Positions 37,222-47,353 are shown, counted from the stretch's first letter. The stretch is DNA of 64,000 nucleotides from PALSA-555 sp963821325 (GCA_963821325.1 CAWGDC010000003.1:330561-394560); one strand, 5' to 3'. Made by a program: numbers and translations. The notes: generated from the sequence alone by a model not told the origin.

Positions 37222-38133
37222 TCAGCCGCTGACACCGATCGCGAAGGTGATGAGCCAGAGCACCCCGAGGACCTGCAGCATCCGATCCTCGAACATGATC
37301 TCCTCGGGGGCGCCCCCGCCGCCTTGCTCGGCGATGAAGGCGTACCGAAGCATCGCCAGGACGAAGGGGACGATCGAGGCGCGGAACCACAGCACGTCGC
37401 CGACGCGGGACGCGACCTCGAAGCTCCACAGGCAGTAGGCGGTGATGGTGACGCTGGCCCCGACCGAGCGGACGAACCCGAGGAACCCGGGCGAGTACTC
37501 GTCGAGGGTGGCGCGATGGGCGCCCGAGCCGGAGCCGAGCTCGACCTGTTCGGCGTGGCGCTTGCCGGTGACGATGAACAGGGAGCCGGCGCCGGCGACG
37601 ATGAGGAACCAGTTGGAGATGGGGACGTTCGTGGCGATCCCGCCGGCGACGGCCCGGAGCACGAACCCGGCGGCGACCGCCCCAAGGTCGATGACCGGCT
37701 CGTGCTTGAGCCAGATGCTGTACGAGACGGTGAGCGCGGCGTAGCCGGCGATGACCGCGGCGAGCTCGCCATGGTTGATCGGGGCGGCCATGGCGATGCC
37801 GACCACGATCAGGAGCGCCGCGGTCCATTTCGCGGTGCGGACACTCAGCGCGCCGCTGGCCACCGGCCGGTTGCGCTTCACCGGGTGGCTGCGGTCGGCG
37901 TCGGCGTCAAGCGCGTCGTTGAGGAAGTAGGTGCCGCTCGCCGCGAAGCACAAGGCGACGAACGCGACGGCGGTGCGGCCGAGCTGGCCGGCGTTCGTGA
38001 GCACGCCGGCAGCGCCGGGCGCCGCGACGACCAGCAGGTTCTTGACCCACTGCTTCGGCCGGGCGGTGCGCACGAAGGCGCTCAGGTTCGAGGGGTTCGG
38101 AGGCTCGACCTCACGTGAGCGCTTCGAGGCCAC
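37222..38133 (-). CDS. decaprenyl-phosphate phosphoribosyltransferase (UbiA family)
   Basis: About 303 residues from GTG 38133 (GTG 38139 possible). UbiA prenyltransferase fold with the Asp-rich motif NDALDADADRSHPVKRNRPVASG, and a second acidic motif region (YSIWLKHEPVIDLGAVAAGFVLRAVAGG); at least seven hydrophobic helices. Matches the actinobacterial enzyme (Rv3806c type) that transfers phosphoribose from PRPP to decaprenyl phosphate, the first step to decaprenyl-phosphoryl-arabinose for cell-wall arabinan. Followed by the exported glycosidase-like gene. Confidence 0.85.
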   Translation of the reverse strand: MASKRSREVEPPNPSNLSAFVRTARPKQWVKNLLVVAAPGAAGVLTNAGQLGRTAVAFVALCFAASGTYFLNDALDADADRSHPVKRNRPVASGALSVRTAKWTAALLIVVGIAMAAPINHGELAAVIAGYAALTVSYSIWLKHEPVIDLGAVAAGFVLRAVAGGIATNVPISNWFLIVAGAGSLFIVTGKRHAEQVELGSGSGAHRATLDEYSPGFLGFVRSVGASVTITAYCLWSFEVASRVGDVLWFRASIVPFVLAMLRYAFIAEQGGGGAPEEIMFEDRMLQVLGVLWLITFAIGVSG

Positions 38134-38236
38134 AGCCACGGCCCGTAGGGTACTAATCGGGGGCCCCGCCCTCGACGGCGGCGCGGCGCCGGTGAGCGTG
38201 GCCGGCCGACACCCGTGGGGCGGGCGAGACGCCCGG

Positions 38237-38903
38237 TCAGGCGATGCGGGCCAGGTGCACGATGTACCAGTGCCCACGCCACGAGATCATCGACGCGATC
38301 GGTGAACGCGCCGGCCTGTCCGCCGACCGTGTAGTGGACCTGGGCGCTGTACACGCGCCAATACGGCAGCTTGTTGTACTCGCTGCCCGGCAGCACCCAC
38401 TGCGCCGTGTTGGGCACGTCGATGCCGGTGAGCTGCGCGGTCGCGGCTCCCGCCCCGAGCGAGGCGTGCAGCGACCGGATGTCGGTCTGGTACGCGCCGA
38501 CCAGCCGCTGGAGCCAGTCCGACGCCGGGTTGCTGATCGCCTTGACCTGCAGGTAGGCGGACTGCGGGAAGAAGAACGGCATCGCCGGCGCCGGGTCGTT
38601 CGAGACGATCGCCTGCCAGAACCCGGCCAGGCCCGCCTGGAACTGCGGGTCGGTCGTCGTCGGCATGTCCATCGTCTGGGGAAGCGTGCCGGGATCGACC
38701 GTCGTCGTGGTCGTGGGCGGCAGCGTCGTCGTCGTGGTGGTCGTTGTGGCGGCGGCCCGCACGGCACGCGGCGTTGAGGACACCGACGAGGGTCGCATCA
38801 GCGCGACCGCGGTGCCCGCCGCCGCCAGGACAACGACCACGACGGTCAGCCCGACGCGGCGGCGGATGGTGCGGCGCCGGCGGCGGGCGGCCCGGCTCGT
38901 CAC
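38237..38903 (-). CDS. membrane-anchored secreted protein (frameshift near C-terminus)
   Basis: Start GTG 38903: SRAARRRRRTIRRRVGL then one transmembrane segment (TVVVVVLAAAGTAVALM), a Thr-rich linker and a folded extracytoplasmic domain (FQAGLAGFWQAIVSNDPAPAMPFFFPQSAYLQVKAI; LPYWRVYSAQVHYTVGGQ). A one-base change near 38290 moves the last ~20 residues to another frame that ends ISWRGHWYIVHLARIA at 38237. About 221 codons. Function unknown; a transport-like NTF2-type fold is possible but unproven. Confidence 0.65.
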
Positions 38904-38961
38904 GCGCGCACGGTACCCCCAGGATCCGACGATCGTCGGCCGCTCACGCCGGCCCAGCGGG

Positions 38962-39609
38962 TCAGCTCGACGGCGGCGTCGATGGGGTGGCACCACCCGC
39001 GCCGACACCACCCGCGCTGGCGCTGCGCAGCACGAGGATCTGGCGTGTGGCGGCCGCGCCACTGCTCGAGGCGCCACCGCCGCTGGTGAGCAGCACACGG
39101 TCGCCGCTGGCGAGGTCGCTCACCGAGCCGAGGGTGGTCGTGCGCACGTCCGCGTCGGAGCCGATCGTCAGGCTGAGCGTCGCGCCCTGGCCGGTCTGGA
39201 TCGTGACCTGGTTGCCGTTGACGCCGGTCACCGTGCCGGCCTGCAGCGCGCGTGCGCCCGCAGCACCCGCGCTCCCCGCGGCACCGCCGGTGCCACCACC
39301 CGACCCGCCGCCCACACCGGTGAGGGAGCCGTGGCACAGCCGGGCCAGGGTCCGCGCGACGAGGTCGGAGCTCGATCCGCACGGCAGCGACCCGGCCCGC
39401 GCCGCGGTGATCGCCTCGCCGAGGCTCGTCGGTCCGCTCTGGGTGGAGGAGCCGGTGGCCCGCCCGACGAAGAAGACCCCGACGAGGAGCGCGACGGCGG
39501 CGGCGACGCCGCCGACGAGCTGCCAGCGGCGCCGCCGCGCCGCGGCGTCGTGACCGGATGCCCCGGGCACGGGGGCGCTCGGCATGGCTTGGGTTTCGTG
39601 GGTGGACAT
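38962..39609 (-). CDS. single-pass membrane protein with OB-like extracytoplasmic domain
   Basis: 215 residues from ATG 39609. Charged N-terminus, transmembrane segment (LVGGVAAAVALLVGVFFVG), a Cys-containing helical part, a Gly/Ser/Ala-rich linker (about residues 98-118), and a small beta domain GTVTGVNGNQVTIQTGQGATLSLTI that resembles DUF5666-type OB folds. Role unknown; the same-strand neighbours are also envelope proteins. Confidence 0.65.
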   Translation of the reverse strand: MSTHETQAMPSAPVPGASGHDAAARRRRWQLVGGVAAAVALLVGVFFVGRATGSSTQSGPTSLGEAITAARAGSLPCGSSSDLVARTLARLCHGSLTGVGGGSGGGTGGAAGSAGAAGARALQAGTVTGVNGNQVTIQTGQGATLSLTIGSDADVRTTTLGSVSDLASGDRVLLTSGGGASSSGAAATRQILVLRSASAGGVGAGGATPSTPPSS

Positions 39610-39711
39610 GGCGCGGTCCTCTCGATCGGTCACGCGGTCACGGTGACGCGCCCAGATCAGGGGCGCATGAGGAGCGGCGCGACGGTTCGCGAGGGCTCGA
39701 ACGCGACGCCG

Positions 39712-40308
39712 CTACGGGGCGTCGACGAGTCGTAGCGACGAGAGCACCGCCGCGTCGGCCGACGCCGGGAGCCGCGGGCCTGGCTGCAGCTCGTACTCGC
39801 AGTTCTCGTTCGGGATCCGGATCAGGACGGCGCGGGGCAGCGCCGGTGTCATCCGCGCCTCGGCCCCGCCGCGCAGGGGCGACGCCGTCGCCGCCGCGTC
39901 GAAGAACGCCCGATCGGAGGGATCACCGGGCACGTAGACGGACAAGGTCAGCCCGGTGGCGTCGTCGGGGAGTTGCCAGCGCACGACGAACTGGGCGAAC
40001 ACGTTGAACGTGCTGGTCGGCACCGGCAGGAGTCCGGTCCCGGCGAGCATGGTGGGGACGAGCAGCAAGCAGGACGGGCGGCCGTCCGGCTCGTCTTCGG
40101 GCGCGGGGCCGGCACCGTCGTAGTACGCCGCGGCGACCGCGGTCAGCGCCAGCGGGGGCGTGACCGGTCCCCACGGGCCCGTCGGGGCCGCCCCGTGCGA
40201 CGACGCCTCCGGGACGGTCAGCCCGGTCGTCGACGCCGCCTGGCTGGCCCCACAGCCGGTGAGGAGCGCGACGAGGACCGCCAACCCCGCCGAGCGGTGT
40301 GCGCGCAT
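39712..40308 (-). CDS. lipoprotein of unknown function
   Basis: 198 residues from ATG 40308. Lipoprotein signal RAHRSAGLAVLVALLTGCGA with lipobox LTGC (Cys at about residue 19). The mature part holds VPTSTFNVFAQFVVRWQLPDD and ends LSSLRLVDAP; no domain recognised. Confidence 0.72.
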   Translation of the reverse strand: MRAHRSAGLAVLVALLTGCGASQAASTTGLTVPEASSHGAAPTGPWGPVTPPLALTAVAAAYYDGAGPAPEDEPDGRPSCLLLVPTMLAGTGLLPVPTSTFNVFAQFVVRWQLPDDATGLTLSVYVPGDPSDRAFFDAAATASPLRGGAEARMTPALPRAVLIRIPNENCEYELQPGPRLPASADAAVLSSLRLVDAP

Positions 40309-40580
40309 GTCGTCGCCTCCCCGATCGGCGCCCCCGAAGGGCGCGGAGGCTACCGCCCGATGGGTGGAACCGGCCCCGCGGCCCAACCGAGCGGCCGGGC
40401 CGCGACACAATCTGGCGCCCGGCGCGCGATCGTGAGGTCGGACGCCGCGTCACCCTCGGTCCCGGGGGGAAGACCGAGGGGGCGCGGCTTCCGTGCCTCG
40501 ACCGATCCGCCGGGCAATTCGGCGGTGGGCCCACACGAAGGCCCGGCAACCCGCGGGGTCCTCGATAGCGTCGCGTCCCC

Positions 40581-41009
40581 ATGGGCCGGAGCGTGCAGGC
40601 GACGGCGGGCGTCACCGCGATCGCCGACGGCCGAATCCTGCTCGTGCGACGCACCGACGACGGCACCTGGTGCCTGCCGGGGGGACGCGTCGAGTTCGGC
40701 GAGTCGATCGAGGCGTGCGCGCGTCGCGAGTTCGAGGAGGAGACCGGGCACGTCGTCGAGCTGACCGGCCTGCTCGGCGTCTACAGCGCGCCCGACGACC
40801 AGATCCACCGCTACCCCGACGGGGAGGTCGTCCACTTCGTCGGCGTCGTCTTCGAGGGCCGAGCCGGGCCGCGCACGCGCGAACTCGCGGGCGACACCAC
40901 CGAAGCCCGGTGGTTCCCCACGGCGGACCTTCCGGCGAACCTCATGGCCTCCGACGTCCCGCCGATCCGCGATTCGCTCTCCCGACGGGACCGGCCCGTG
41001 CTCGACTGA
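40581..41009 (+). CDS. NUDIX hydrolase
   Basis: 142 residues from ATG 40581. Complete Nudix box GGRVEFGESIEACARREFEEETG (Gx5Ex7REUxEExGU) around residues 34-57. Hydrolyses a nucleoside diphosphate linked to another moiety; the substrate is not evident. Intact, divergent from the lipoprotein gene. Confidence 0.9.
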   Translation: MGRSVQATAGVTAIADGRILLVRRTDDGTWCLPGGRVEFGESIEACARREFEEETGHVVELTGLLGVYSAPDDQIHRYPDGEVVHFVGVVFEGRAGPRTRELAGDTTEARWFPTADLPANLMASDVPPIRDSLSRRDRPVLD

Positions 41010-41055
41010 GCCCGTCCGGACGCCCGACGCCGTGCTGGGGGGTACCTTGCCGGCC

Positions 41056-41940
41056 GTGAGCGCCGCCGCGTCCCCGATGCACGGCAAGGTCGTCGTCGTC
41101 ACCGGGGCGAACAGCGGGATCGGGTTCGAGACGGCCCGCGCCGTCGCCGAGCGAGGTGCCGTCACCGTGCTCGCGTGCCGAGACCGCACCAAAGGCGCGG
41201 CCGCCGTCGCGGCCATCCAGGAGCGCACCGGCCACGAGCAGGTCCACCTCGTGCACGTCGACCTCGCCGACCTCGACTCGGTGCGCAGCAGCGCCGACGC
41301 GATCCTCGAGGGCTGGGACCGCCTCGACGTGCTCGTCAACAACGCCGGCGGCTTGTGGACGGAGCGTCAGGTCACCCAGCAGGGCTACGAGCAGACCTTC
41401 GGGGTGAACCACCTCGGGCCCTTCCGGCTCACGCAGCTGCTGCTCGACCGCCTGCGGACGAGCCGCCCGAGTCGGATCGTCAACGTCTCCTCCGTCGGGC
41501 ACCGGTTCGTCCGCGGCATGAACTGGGACGACCTCCAACTCGAGCGTGGCTACGACGCGGCGTTCGCCTACGGGCAGTCGAAGCTGGCGAACATCCTCTT
41601 CACCCGCGAGCTCGCTCGGCGGCTCCCGCCGGAGGAGGTCATCGCCAACGCGTGTCACCCCGGCTCGGTGCGCACCGGACTGGGCCGCGACGGCGACACC
41701 TCCGGCGTGATCGGCGTCGTCGCCTTCGGGCTGCTGCGCCCCTTCTACCTGTCGCCGGCCCGCGGGGCCCGCACCCTCATCTACCTGGCGACCGCGCCGG
41801 AGGTCACCGGGCGGACCGGCGGCTACTACGTGCGCTGCCGCCCCCATCGCGTCTCGGTCCCCGCCCGCGACGACGACGCGGCCCGCCGGCTCTGGGAGAT
41901 CAGCGAACACCTGGTCGCCGCCGGATCAGCGACCGGCTGA
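41056..41940 (+). CDS. SDR-family oxidoreductase (retinol-dehydrogenase-like)
   Basis: 294 residues from GTG 41056 (GTG 41032 possible). Cofactor motif VVTGANSGIGFETARAVAERGA, NNAGG at the fourth strand, IVNVSSVGH (Ser) and YGQSKLAN (YxxxK). Resembles the retinol dehydrogenase/WWOX-like branch using NADP(H). Substrate not predictable. Intact. Confidence 0.88.
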   Translation: MSAAASPMHGKVVVVTGANSGIGFETARAVAERGAVTVLACRDRTKGAAAVAAIQERTGHEQVHLVHVDLADLDSVRSSADAILEGWDRLDVLVNNAGGLWTERQVTQQGYEQTFGVNHLGPFRLTQLLLDRLRTSRPSRIVNVSSVGHRFVRGMNWDDLQLERGYDAAFAYGQSKLANILFTRELARRLPPEEVIANACHPGSVRTGLGRDGDTSGVIGVVAFGLLRPFYLSPARGARTLIYLATAPEVTGRTGGYYVRCRPHRVSVPARDDDAARRLWEISEHLVAAGSATG

Positions 41941-41998
41941 CCGGGCGCCGAGGCCGGTCAGACGGCGACGCGCCGCGGGATCCATGCGGCGCTCCGGT

Positions 41999-42823
41999 TC
42001 AGGCGTGCGTGCGCACGGCGCGGCGCCGGTAGGCGCTCGGTGGCTCACCCACGTACCGGACAAAGGCCCGCGTGAACGCGCTCACACTCTCGAAGCCCAC
42101 CCGCGTCGCCACGTCCAGGACCGTCCAGCTCGGCTCGGTGAGCAGCGCCATCGCGCGCAACAACCGGCTCTCGAGCAGATACTGACGCCACGTCATCCCG
42201 GTCGCCGACCGGAACTGGCGGCGCAACGTCCGCTCCGACACGCCGACCGCACGGCACGCGTCCGCGACCTCCACGTGCTCGAGATGCGCGTTCGTGTACG
42301 TCATCACGCCCGCGACGATCGAGTCCGTGCTCGTCGGGAGCGACAGCGGCGTCTCGTGGTCCAGCCACTCACGGGTCAGCTGCGCGAGCGCCTCGAAGAA
42401 CGCGTCGGCGACCGGGTCACTCGTCGGCCGGTTGATGGGCCAGCGCACGCCGTAGAGGATCATCTCCCGGATCACCGGGATCGCGGCGAGGATTCGGGCC
42501 CGGTCCCCGGGTTCGCGCACCATCGCCGGTTCGAAGAACACCGAGACGGAGCGCACCCGCTTCAGCGTCGACTGGTGCGGCAGGCCAGCCGGGATCCAAA
42601 CGGCCTGCTGGGGTGGCAGCAGGTAGTGCGCGGCCGCGGTCTCGACCTCGACGAAGCCGAGGAGCGCGTACTCGACCTGGTGCAGGTCGTGGGTATGCCA
42701 GCCGGTGACCAGGTCGTGGCCGTCGTACGCGAACGTCCCCGCCCGCACGGGCCTCCCCACCCGCACGTCCACGAGGTTGGCCGTTGCGGGCAGATCGTTG
42801 GCCGAACGTGCAGCGACGGTCAC
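41999..42823 (-). CDS. AraC-family transcriptional regulator
   Basis: 274 residues from GTG 42823; the frame remains open far upstream but only by chance across the divergent methyltransferase gene. N-terminal cupin (GWHTHDLHQVEYALLGFVEV, LLPPQQAVWIPAGLPHQ) and C-terminal double helix-turn-helix (VADACRAVGVSERTLRRQFRSATG; VATRVGFESVSAFTRAFVRYVGEPPSAYRR). Divergent, 25 bases from a methyltransferase gene that it may control. Confidence 0.88.
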   Translation of the reverse strand: MTVAARSANDLPATANLVDVRVGRPVRAGTFAYDGHDLVTGWHTHDLHQVEYALLGFVEVETAAAHYLLPPQQAVWIPAGLPHQSTLKRVRSVSVFFEPAMVREPGDRARILAAIPVIREMILYGVRWPINRPTSDPVADAFFEALAQLTREWLDHETPLSLPTSTDSIVAGVMTYTNAHLEHVEVADACRAVGVSERTLRRQFRSATGMTWRQYLLESRLLRAMALLTEPSWTVLDVATRVGFESVSAFTRAFVRYVGEPPSAYRRRAVRTHA

Positions 42824-42848
42824 GACGTCGGAGCGTACTAATAGGCGG

Positions 42849-43622
42849 ATGAGCGACCCCGAGCACGACGACGTCACGCGACGCTCCTTCGAGGCCCAGG
42901 TCGGGCTCTTCACCGGCGAGCGCGCCCTCTTCGCCCGCCGCCGCCTGTCCGCGCTCAGCTGGGTCGAGCCGCTCGACGCCGACATGATCGTCGTGGACGT
43001 GGCCTGCGGCGCCGCCCACGTCGCCGAGCAGATCGCCCCCCACGTGCGCCAGGTCGTCGGCCTCGACCTGACCCCCGCGCTGCTGGCGCTCGCCGCCGAC
43101 CGGCTCCGCGAGCACGGCGTCTCGAACGTGCTGCTCCAAGAGGGCCACGCAACCCGACTGCCCTTCCTCGACCAGTCGTTCGACCTCGTCGTGTGCCGCA
43201 GCGCGTTGCACCATTTCGCGGACCCTGCCGCGGCCGTGGCGGAGATGGCGCGGGTCTGCCGACTCGGCGGCCGCGTCGCCGTCGCCGACATGGTCGCGCC
43301 GAGCGCCACCGTCCGCGACGCCTTCGACGACGTGCACCGTGCCATCGACCCGTCGCACGCGGGAGCGCTCCTCGAAGGCGAGCTCGCCGAGCTGCTGCGC
43401 TCGCGGGTTGGACCCCTCAGCCATGCCGAGACGGCTCCACCCTTCACCGTCGCCGTCGACGACATCCTCACCGACGCCGCCGACCGCGACGCGGTCCGCG
43501 CCGCGCTCGACACCGAGCTCCGGGGCGGCCCGCCGACCGGCCTGCAGCCGCGGACGGCGGACGGCCGAACCCACATCGCGATCACGAGCACCGTCGTCCA
43601 CGCCGCCCGTCCCGCGCCGTAG
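42849..43622 (+). CDS. class I SAM-dependent methyltransferase
   Basis: 257 residues from ATG 42849. SAM-binding motif I VVDVACGAAHVAEQIAP, acidic end of strand 2 VVGLDLTPALL, motif near strand 4 FDLVVCRSALHHFADP. UbiE/Methyltransf_11 type; substrate unknown. Divergent from araC. Confidence 0.87.
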   Translation: MSDPEHDDVTRRSFEAQVGLFTGERALFARRRLSALSWVEPLDADMIVVDVACGAAHVAEQIAPHVRQVVGLDLTPALLALAADRLREHGVSNVLLQEGHATRLPFLDQSFDLVVCRSALHHFADPAAAVAEMARVCRLGGRVAVADMVAPSATVRDAFDDVHRAIDPSHAGALLEGELAELLRSRVGPLSHAETAPPFTVAVDDILTDAADRDAVRAALDTELRGGPPTGLQPRTADGRTHIAITSTVVHAARPAP

Positions 43623-43668
43623 CCCCCACCGGTGAGCGCAAGGCCGTGCCACCGCGCATACTGGCGCG

Positions 43669-44520
43669 GTGCACCCGGCGCGTCGCTTGTGGTCGCTCGC
43701 CGAGCCGTACCACGCCGTCGTCTACTTCGCGCCCGAGGTCGGCACGGCGTTCGAGGCTGTCGGCCTCCGGGGCTTCTGGCGCGGCTACTTCGCGGGTCGT
43801 GCCGCGCCGCTCGGCGCCGTCGGTCCCGGCGTCGTCACGGCCTGCTTCTACGGCTTCCATCCCGCGTTCGTCGAGCGGGCGCTGCCGGACATCTGGTCGA
43901 TCGCCGAGCCCGAGCAGGCGCTCGCGGCCCGTTACCGAGGCGTCGACGCCGCGCTGCGCCGGCTCCTCGCCCCCGATGCCGATCGCCCCGCCGCCGAGGC
44001 CGCGGCGCTCCTGCGCGACGGCCTGGAGGCCTGCGAACCCGCCGGCCGACCCCTCTACGCGGCCAACGCCTCGCTCCCCTGGCCCGACGATCCCCACCTG
44101 CGGCTCTGGCACGCCGTCACGCTGCTCCGCGAACACCGAGGCGACGGGCACGTCGCGACGCTGACGGCCGCGGACCTGGACCCCTGCGAGGCCCACGCCA
44201 CCCAGGTCGCGGCGGCTGGCGTCGCGCTGGACACGATCCAGCCCTACCGCGGCTGGGTCGACGACGACTGGCGACGGGCCACACGCCGCCTCGCGGACCG
44301 CGGGTGGATCGATGCCGCCGGTGGGCTCACCGCGGCCGGACGCTCGGCCCGTGACGCGGTGGAGGCGGACACCGACCGCCTCGCGGCGGCGCCCATCGAG
44401 CGGCTCGGCGCGGACCGCCTCGAGCACCTCGAGCACCTGCTGGCGACCGTCGTGGCGCCGCTCACCGAGCGCGGGACGATCCCGTACCCGAACCCGATCG
44501 GCGTGCCCCGCCCACAGTGA
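43669..44520 (+). CDS. SCO6745-like protein
   Basis: 283 residues from GTG 43669 (the protein starts HPARRLWSLAEPYHAVVYFAP). Conserved segments FWRGYFAGRAAPLGAVGPGVV and 'FYGFHPAFVERALPDIW' match a family of actinobacterial proteins typified by Streptomyces SCO6745; all-helical, with a C-terminal winged-helix-like part (ADRGWIDAAGGLTAAGR). Function unknown. Confidence 0.7.
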   Translation: MHPARRLWSLAEPYHAVVYFAPEVGTAFEAVGLRGFWRGYFAGRAAPLGAVGPGVVTACFYGFHPAFVERALPDIWSIAEPEQALAARYRGVDAALRRLLAPDADRPAAEAAALLRDGLEACEPAGRPLYAANASLPWPDDPHLRLWHAVTLLREHRGDGHVATLTAADLDPCEAHATQVAAAGVALDTIQPYRGWVDDDWRRATRRLADRGWIDAAGGLTAAGRSARDAVEADTDRLAAAPIERLGADRLEHLEHLLATVVAPLTERGTIPYPNPIGVPRPQ

Positions 44521-44558
44521 GCCGGGGACCAGGGCGCCCGGGAGCTGCGGCGGCCGAA

Positions 44559-44584
44559 AGTTGTAATGAGAACCGTCCTTGTTC
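44559..44584. promoter_or_regulatory. candidate Zur/Fur-type metal operator
   Basis: TTGTAATGAGAACCGTCC just upstream of the metal ABC operon resembles half of an actinobacterial Zur/Fur box (TAATGAGAA core). The symmetry is imperfect, so it is only suggestive. Confidence 0.35.
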
Positions 44585-44596
44585 TAGGTTCCGGCG

Positions 44597-45560
44597 GTGC
44601 GCTCGACCGGACGAACCCCGCACCCGGCCCGCACTCCGCGGCTCGGGGCGGTGGCCGTCGTGCTCACGATGATCTGCCTCGTCCTCTCGACCAGCGGGGC
44701 CTCGGCGAGGACCCGCCGGACCACGGCTCGGGCGGGCAGCACGGTCATCCGCGTCGTCGCCGCCGAGAACTTCTGGGGCAGCATCGCCAGCCAGATCGGC
44801 GGGACGCACGCGCACGTGGTCAGCATCATCACGAACCCCAACACCGACCCGCACAGCTACGAGCCGACCCCCGCCGACGCGAGGACGCTCGCCGACGCGC
44901 GGTTCGTGATCGAGAACGGCATCGGGTACGACCCGTGGGTCCCGAAGCTGCTCGCCGCGGACTAGCGGCAGCCCGACGCGTGCTCGACGTCGGTGACGTC
45001 GTCGGGGTCGCCGACGGCGGCAACCCGCACCGCTGGTACAACCCGTCCGACGTGCAGACCGTCATCACCCAGCTGGTGGCGGACTTCTCGCGCCTCGACC
45101 GCTCTGACATCGCCTACTTCCAGGCTCGGGCCGTGGCGTTCGACACCGTCGCGCTGAAGCAGTACGACGCCACGATCGCCGCCGTCCGGTCGAAGTACGC
45201 CGGCGTCCCGGTCGGTGCGTCCGAGTCGATCTTCGCCATGCTCGCCCCGGCGCTGGGGCTCGACCTGGTCACGCCACCCACGTTCCTGAAGGCGATCAGC
45301 GAGGGGACCGACGTCTCGGCGGCGGACAAGGAGACGATCGACGCCCAGATCAAGGGCCACGAGATAAGGTCTACGTGTACAACAGCCAGAACGTGACGCC
45401 CGACGTCAAGGCCCAGCTCACCGAGGTCAAGGCCGAGCACATCCCCTACGCGACGATCACCGAGACCCTGGCGCCGGCCAGCGCCACGTACCAGGCTTGG
45501 CAGACGCGCCAGCTGCTCGGCATCCAGGCCGCCTTGGCGAGAGCGGTACCCGGGCGGTGA
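44597..45560 (+). CDS. zinc/manganese ABC transporter substrate-binding protein (frameshifted)
   Basis: From GTG 44597: signal segment (VAVVLTMICLVLSTSGASA), then cluster-9 solute-binding features VVAAENFWGSIASQIGG and NPNTDPHSYEPTPADARTLADA (metal His), in a second frame GGNPHRWYNPSDVQTVI (His) to AISEGTDVSAADKETIDAQIKGHE, and in a third frame VYVYNSQNVTPDVKAQL to the stop at 45560. Breaks near 44965 and 45365 look like indels. Captures Zn or Mn outside the membrane for the following ATPase and permeases; its stop overlaps the ATPase GTG. Confidence 0.82.
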
Positions 45561-46444
45561 CCCGAACCCGTTCGGCGGACACGCGCGGCGAGGCGGCCGT
45601 CGTCGGACCCGAGCGGCTCGCCGTCCGTTTCGACCACGCCGCGGTACGGCTCGGGGGACGCGAGGTCTGGTCGGACGTCAACCTCGCCGTGGCACCCGGC
45701 GAGTTCGTGGCCGTGCTCGGCCCGAACGGCGTCGGCAAGTCGACCTTGGTCAAGGCGACGCTCGGGCTGCTGCCCCTGTCGGCCGGGTCGGCGTCGGCCC
45801 TCGGGCAGCCGCCCGGCCGCGCCGGACGTGACATCGGCTACCTACCGCAACGACGGAGCTTCGACGCGGGGCTGCGGGTGCGCGGCGTCGACGTCGTCCG
45901 TCTCGGCGGTGACGGGGACCGGTGGGGTCTCCCGCTGCCCGGCGCCGCCCGCTGGTCCCGCGCGCGGCGCGTCGCGGACGGACGGGTCGACGACGTGCTC
46001 GAGCTCGTCGGCGCGACGGCGTTCGCTGATCGTCCCGTCGGTCAGGTGTCGGGCGGTGAGCAGCAGCGGCTGCTGATCGCCCAGGCGCTGGTGCGCGGGC
46101 CGCGGCTGCTGCTGCTCGACGAGCCGCTCGACAGCTTGGATCTGCCCAACCAGACCGCCGTGGCCGCGCTCGTGTCGCGGATCTGCCGGGAGCACGGCGT
46201 CACCGTGCTCCTCGTCGCGCACGACGTGAACCCCGTCCTGCCGTACATCGACCGGGTCGTGTACCTCGCCCGGGGTGGCGCGGTGTCCGGGCCGCCGTCG
46301 GCGGTGATCACGTCCGAGATGCTCAGCGCCCTCTACGGCACCCCCATCGAGGTGCTGGCGACCTCCGACGGGCGCCTCGTCGTCGTCGGGCAGCCGGAAG
46401 CCCCGGCCGATCACTCGGATCGCCACAGCACCGTGCTGCGGTGA
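45557..46444 (+). CDS. metal ABC transporter ATP-binding protein
   Basis: 295 residues, GTG 45557 (GTGA overlap). Walker A VLGPNGVGKSTLVKA, Q-loop IGYLPQRRSF, signature VSGGEQQRLLIAQAL, Walker B LLLLDEPLDSLD and H-loop LLVAHDVN are all present. ZnuC/MntA type. Intact. Confidence 0.9.
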   Translation: MTRTRSADTRGEAAVVGPERLAVRFDHAAVRLGGREVWSDVNLAVAPGEFVAVLGPNGVGKSTLVKATLGLLPLSAGSASALGQPPGRAGRDIGYLPQRRSFDAGLRVRGVDVVRLGGDGDRWGLPLPGAARWSRARRVADGRVDDVLELVGATAFADRPVGQVSGGEQQRLLIAQALVRGPRLLLLDEPLDSLDLPNQTAVAALVSRICREHGVTVLLVAHDVNPVLPYIDRVVYLARGGAVSGPPSAVITSEMLSALYGTPIEVLATSDGRLVVVGQPEAPADHSDRHSTVLR

Positions 46445-46457
46445 CGGGAGATCGGAG

Positions 46458-47353
46458 ATGGTCGCCAGCACGGGCCTGACCTGGAACGTCGTCGACGATC
46501 TCCGGCAGGTGCTCGCCGAGCCGTTCATGGTCAACGCGCTGCGCGCCGGGACGATCGTCGCCGTGCTGGCCGGGGCGGTCGGCTGGTTCATGGTGCTCCG
46601 CCGGCAGAGCTTCGCCGGTCACACCTTCGCCGTCGTCTCCTTCCCGGGGGCCGCCGGAGCCATCCTGATCGGGGTCAGCGCGACGATCGGCTACTTCGGC
46701 GCCGCGATCACGGCGGCGATCGTCATCGCCGCGATCCCGCGACCCGCCAGCGGGCAGCCCTCCCAGCAGGAGTCCGCCGTCATCGGGACGGTGCAGGCGT
46801 TCGCGTTGGCGTGCGGCGCCCTCTTCGTCAGCCTCTACGGCGGGTTCCTGAACAGCCTGACGGGTCTGCTGTTCGGGACCTTCCTCGGCGTGTCCGACCA
46901 GCAGGTCGTCGTGCTGCTGCTGGTCGCCGGTGTGGTGCTCGCGTGCCTCGGCGCGGTCGCCCGGCCGTTGCTCTTCGCCAGCATCGACCCCGACGTGGCT
47001 CGGGCCCGCGGGGTCCCGGTCGGGCTGCTCTCCGCCGGGTTCCTCGTCCTGCTCGCGTGCGCGGCCGCCGAGGTCAGTCAGATCACCGGGGCGCTGCTCG
47101 TCTTCGCGCTCCTCGTGATGCCGGCGGCGTCGGCACAGCAGGTCACGGCACGGCCGGCGCTGAGCTTCGTGCTCACGATCGTGTTCGGGTTGGTCATCGT
47201 GTGGCTCGGCCTGACCATCGCCTACTTCTCCGTGTACCCGGTCGGGTTCTTCGTCACGAGCATCGGCTTCGGCCTCTACGTGCTGACCTCCGCCGCGGCG
47301 TGGCACCGCCACGCGCCTCGCGCTGGCGCACTCGCCCGGCCGGGACGGCGTGA
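46458..47353 (+). CDS. metal ABC transporter permease 1 (ABC-3 family; C-terminal frameshift)
   Basis: From ATG 46458: PFMVNALRAGTIVAVLAGAVGWFMVLRRQSFAGHTFAVVSFPGAAGA, the ABC-3 signature, followed by seven to eight membrane segments. A frame change near 47310 affects only the last ~15 residues; the natural stop is probably TGA 47351-47353, which overlaps the GTG start of permease 2. About 298 codons. Confidence 0.82.

Noticed and set aside
35899..38118. 739-codon open frame on the plus strand
   Set aside because: Lies antisense to two well-supported genes (phosphodiester glycosidase and decaprenyl-phosphate phosphoribosyltransferase); composition is typical of a high-GC antisense shadow and has no domain.
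42824..43591. N-terminal extension of the AraC-type regulator
   Set aside because: This part is antisense to the methyltransferase gene and has no similarity; GTG 42823 fits the family.
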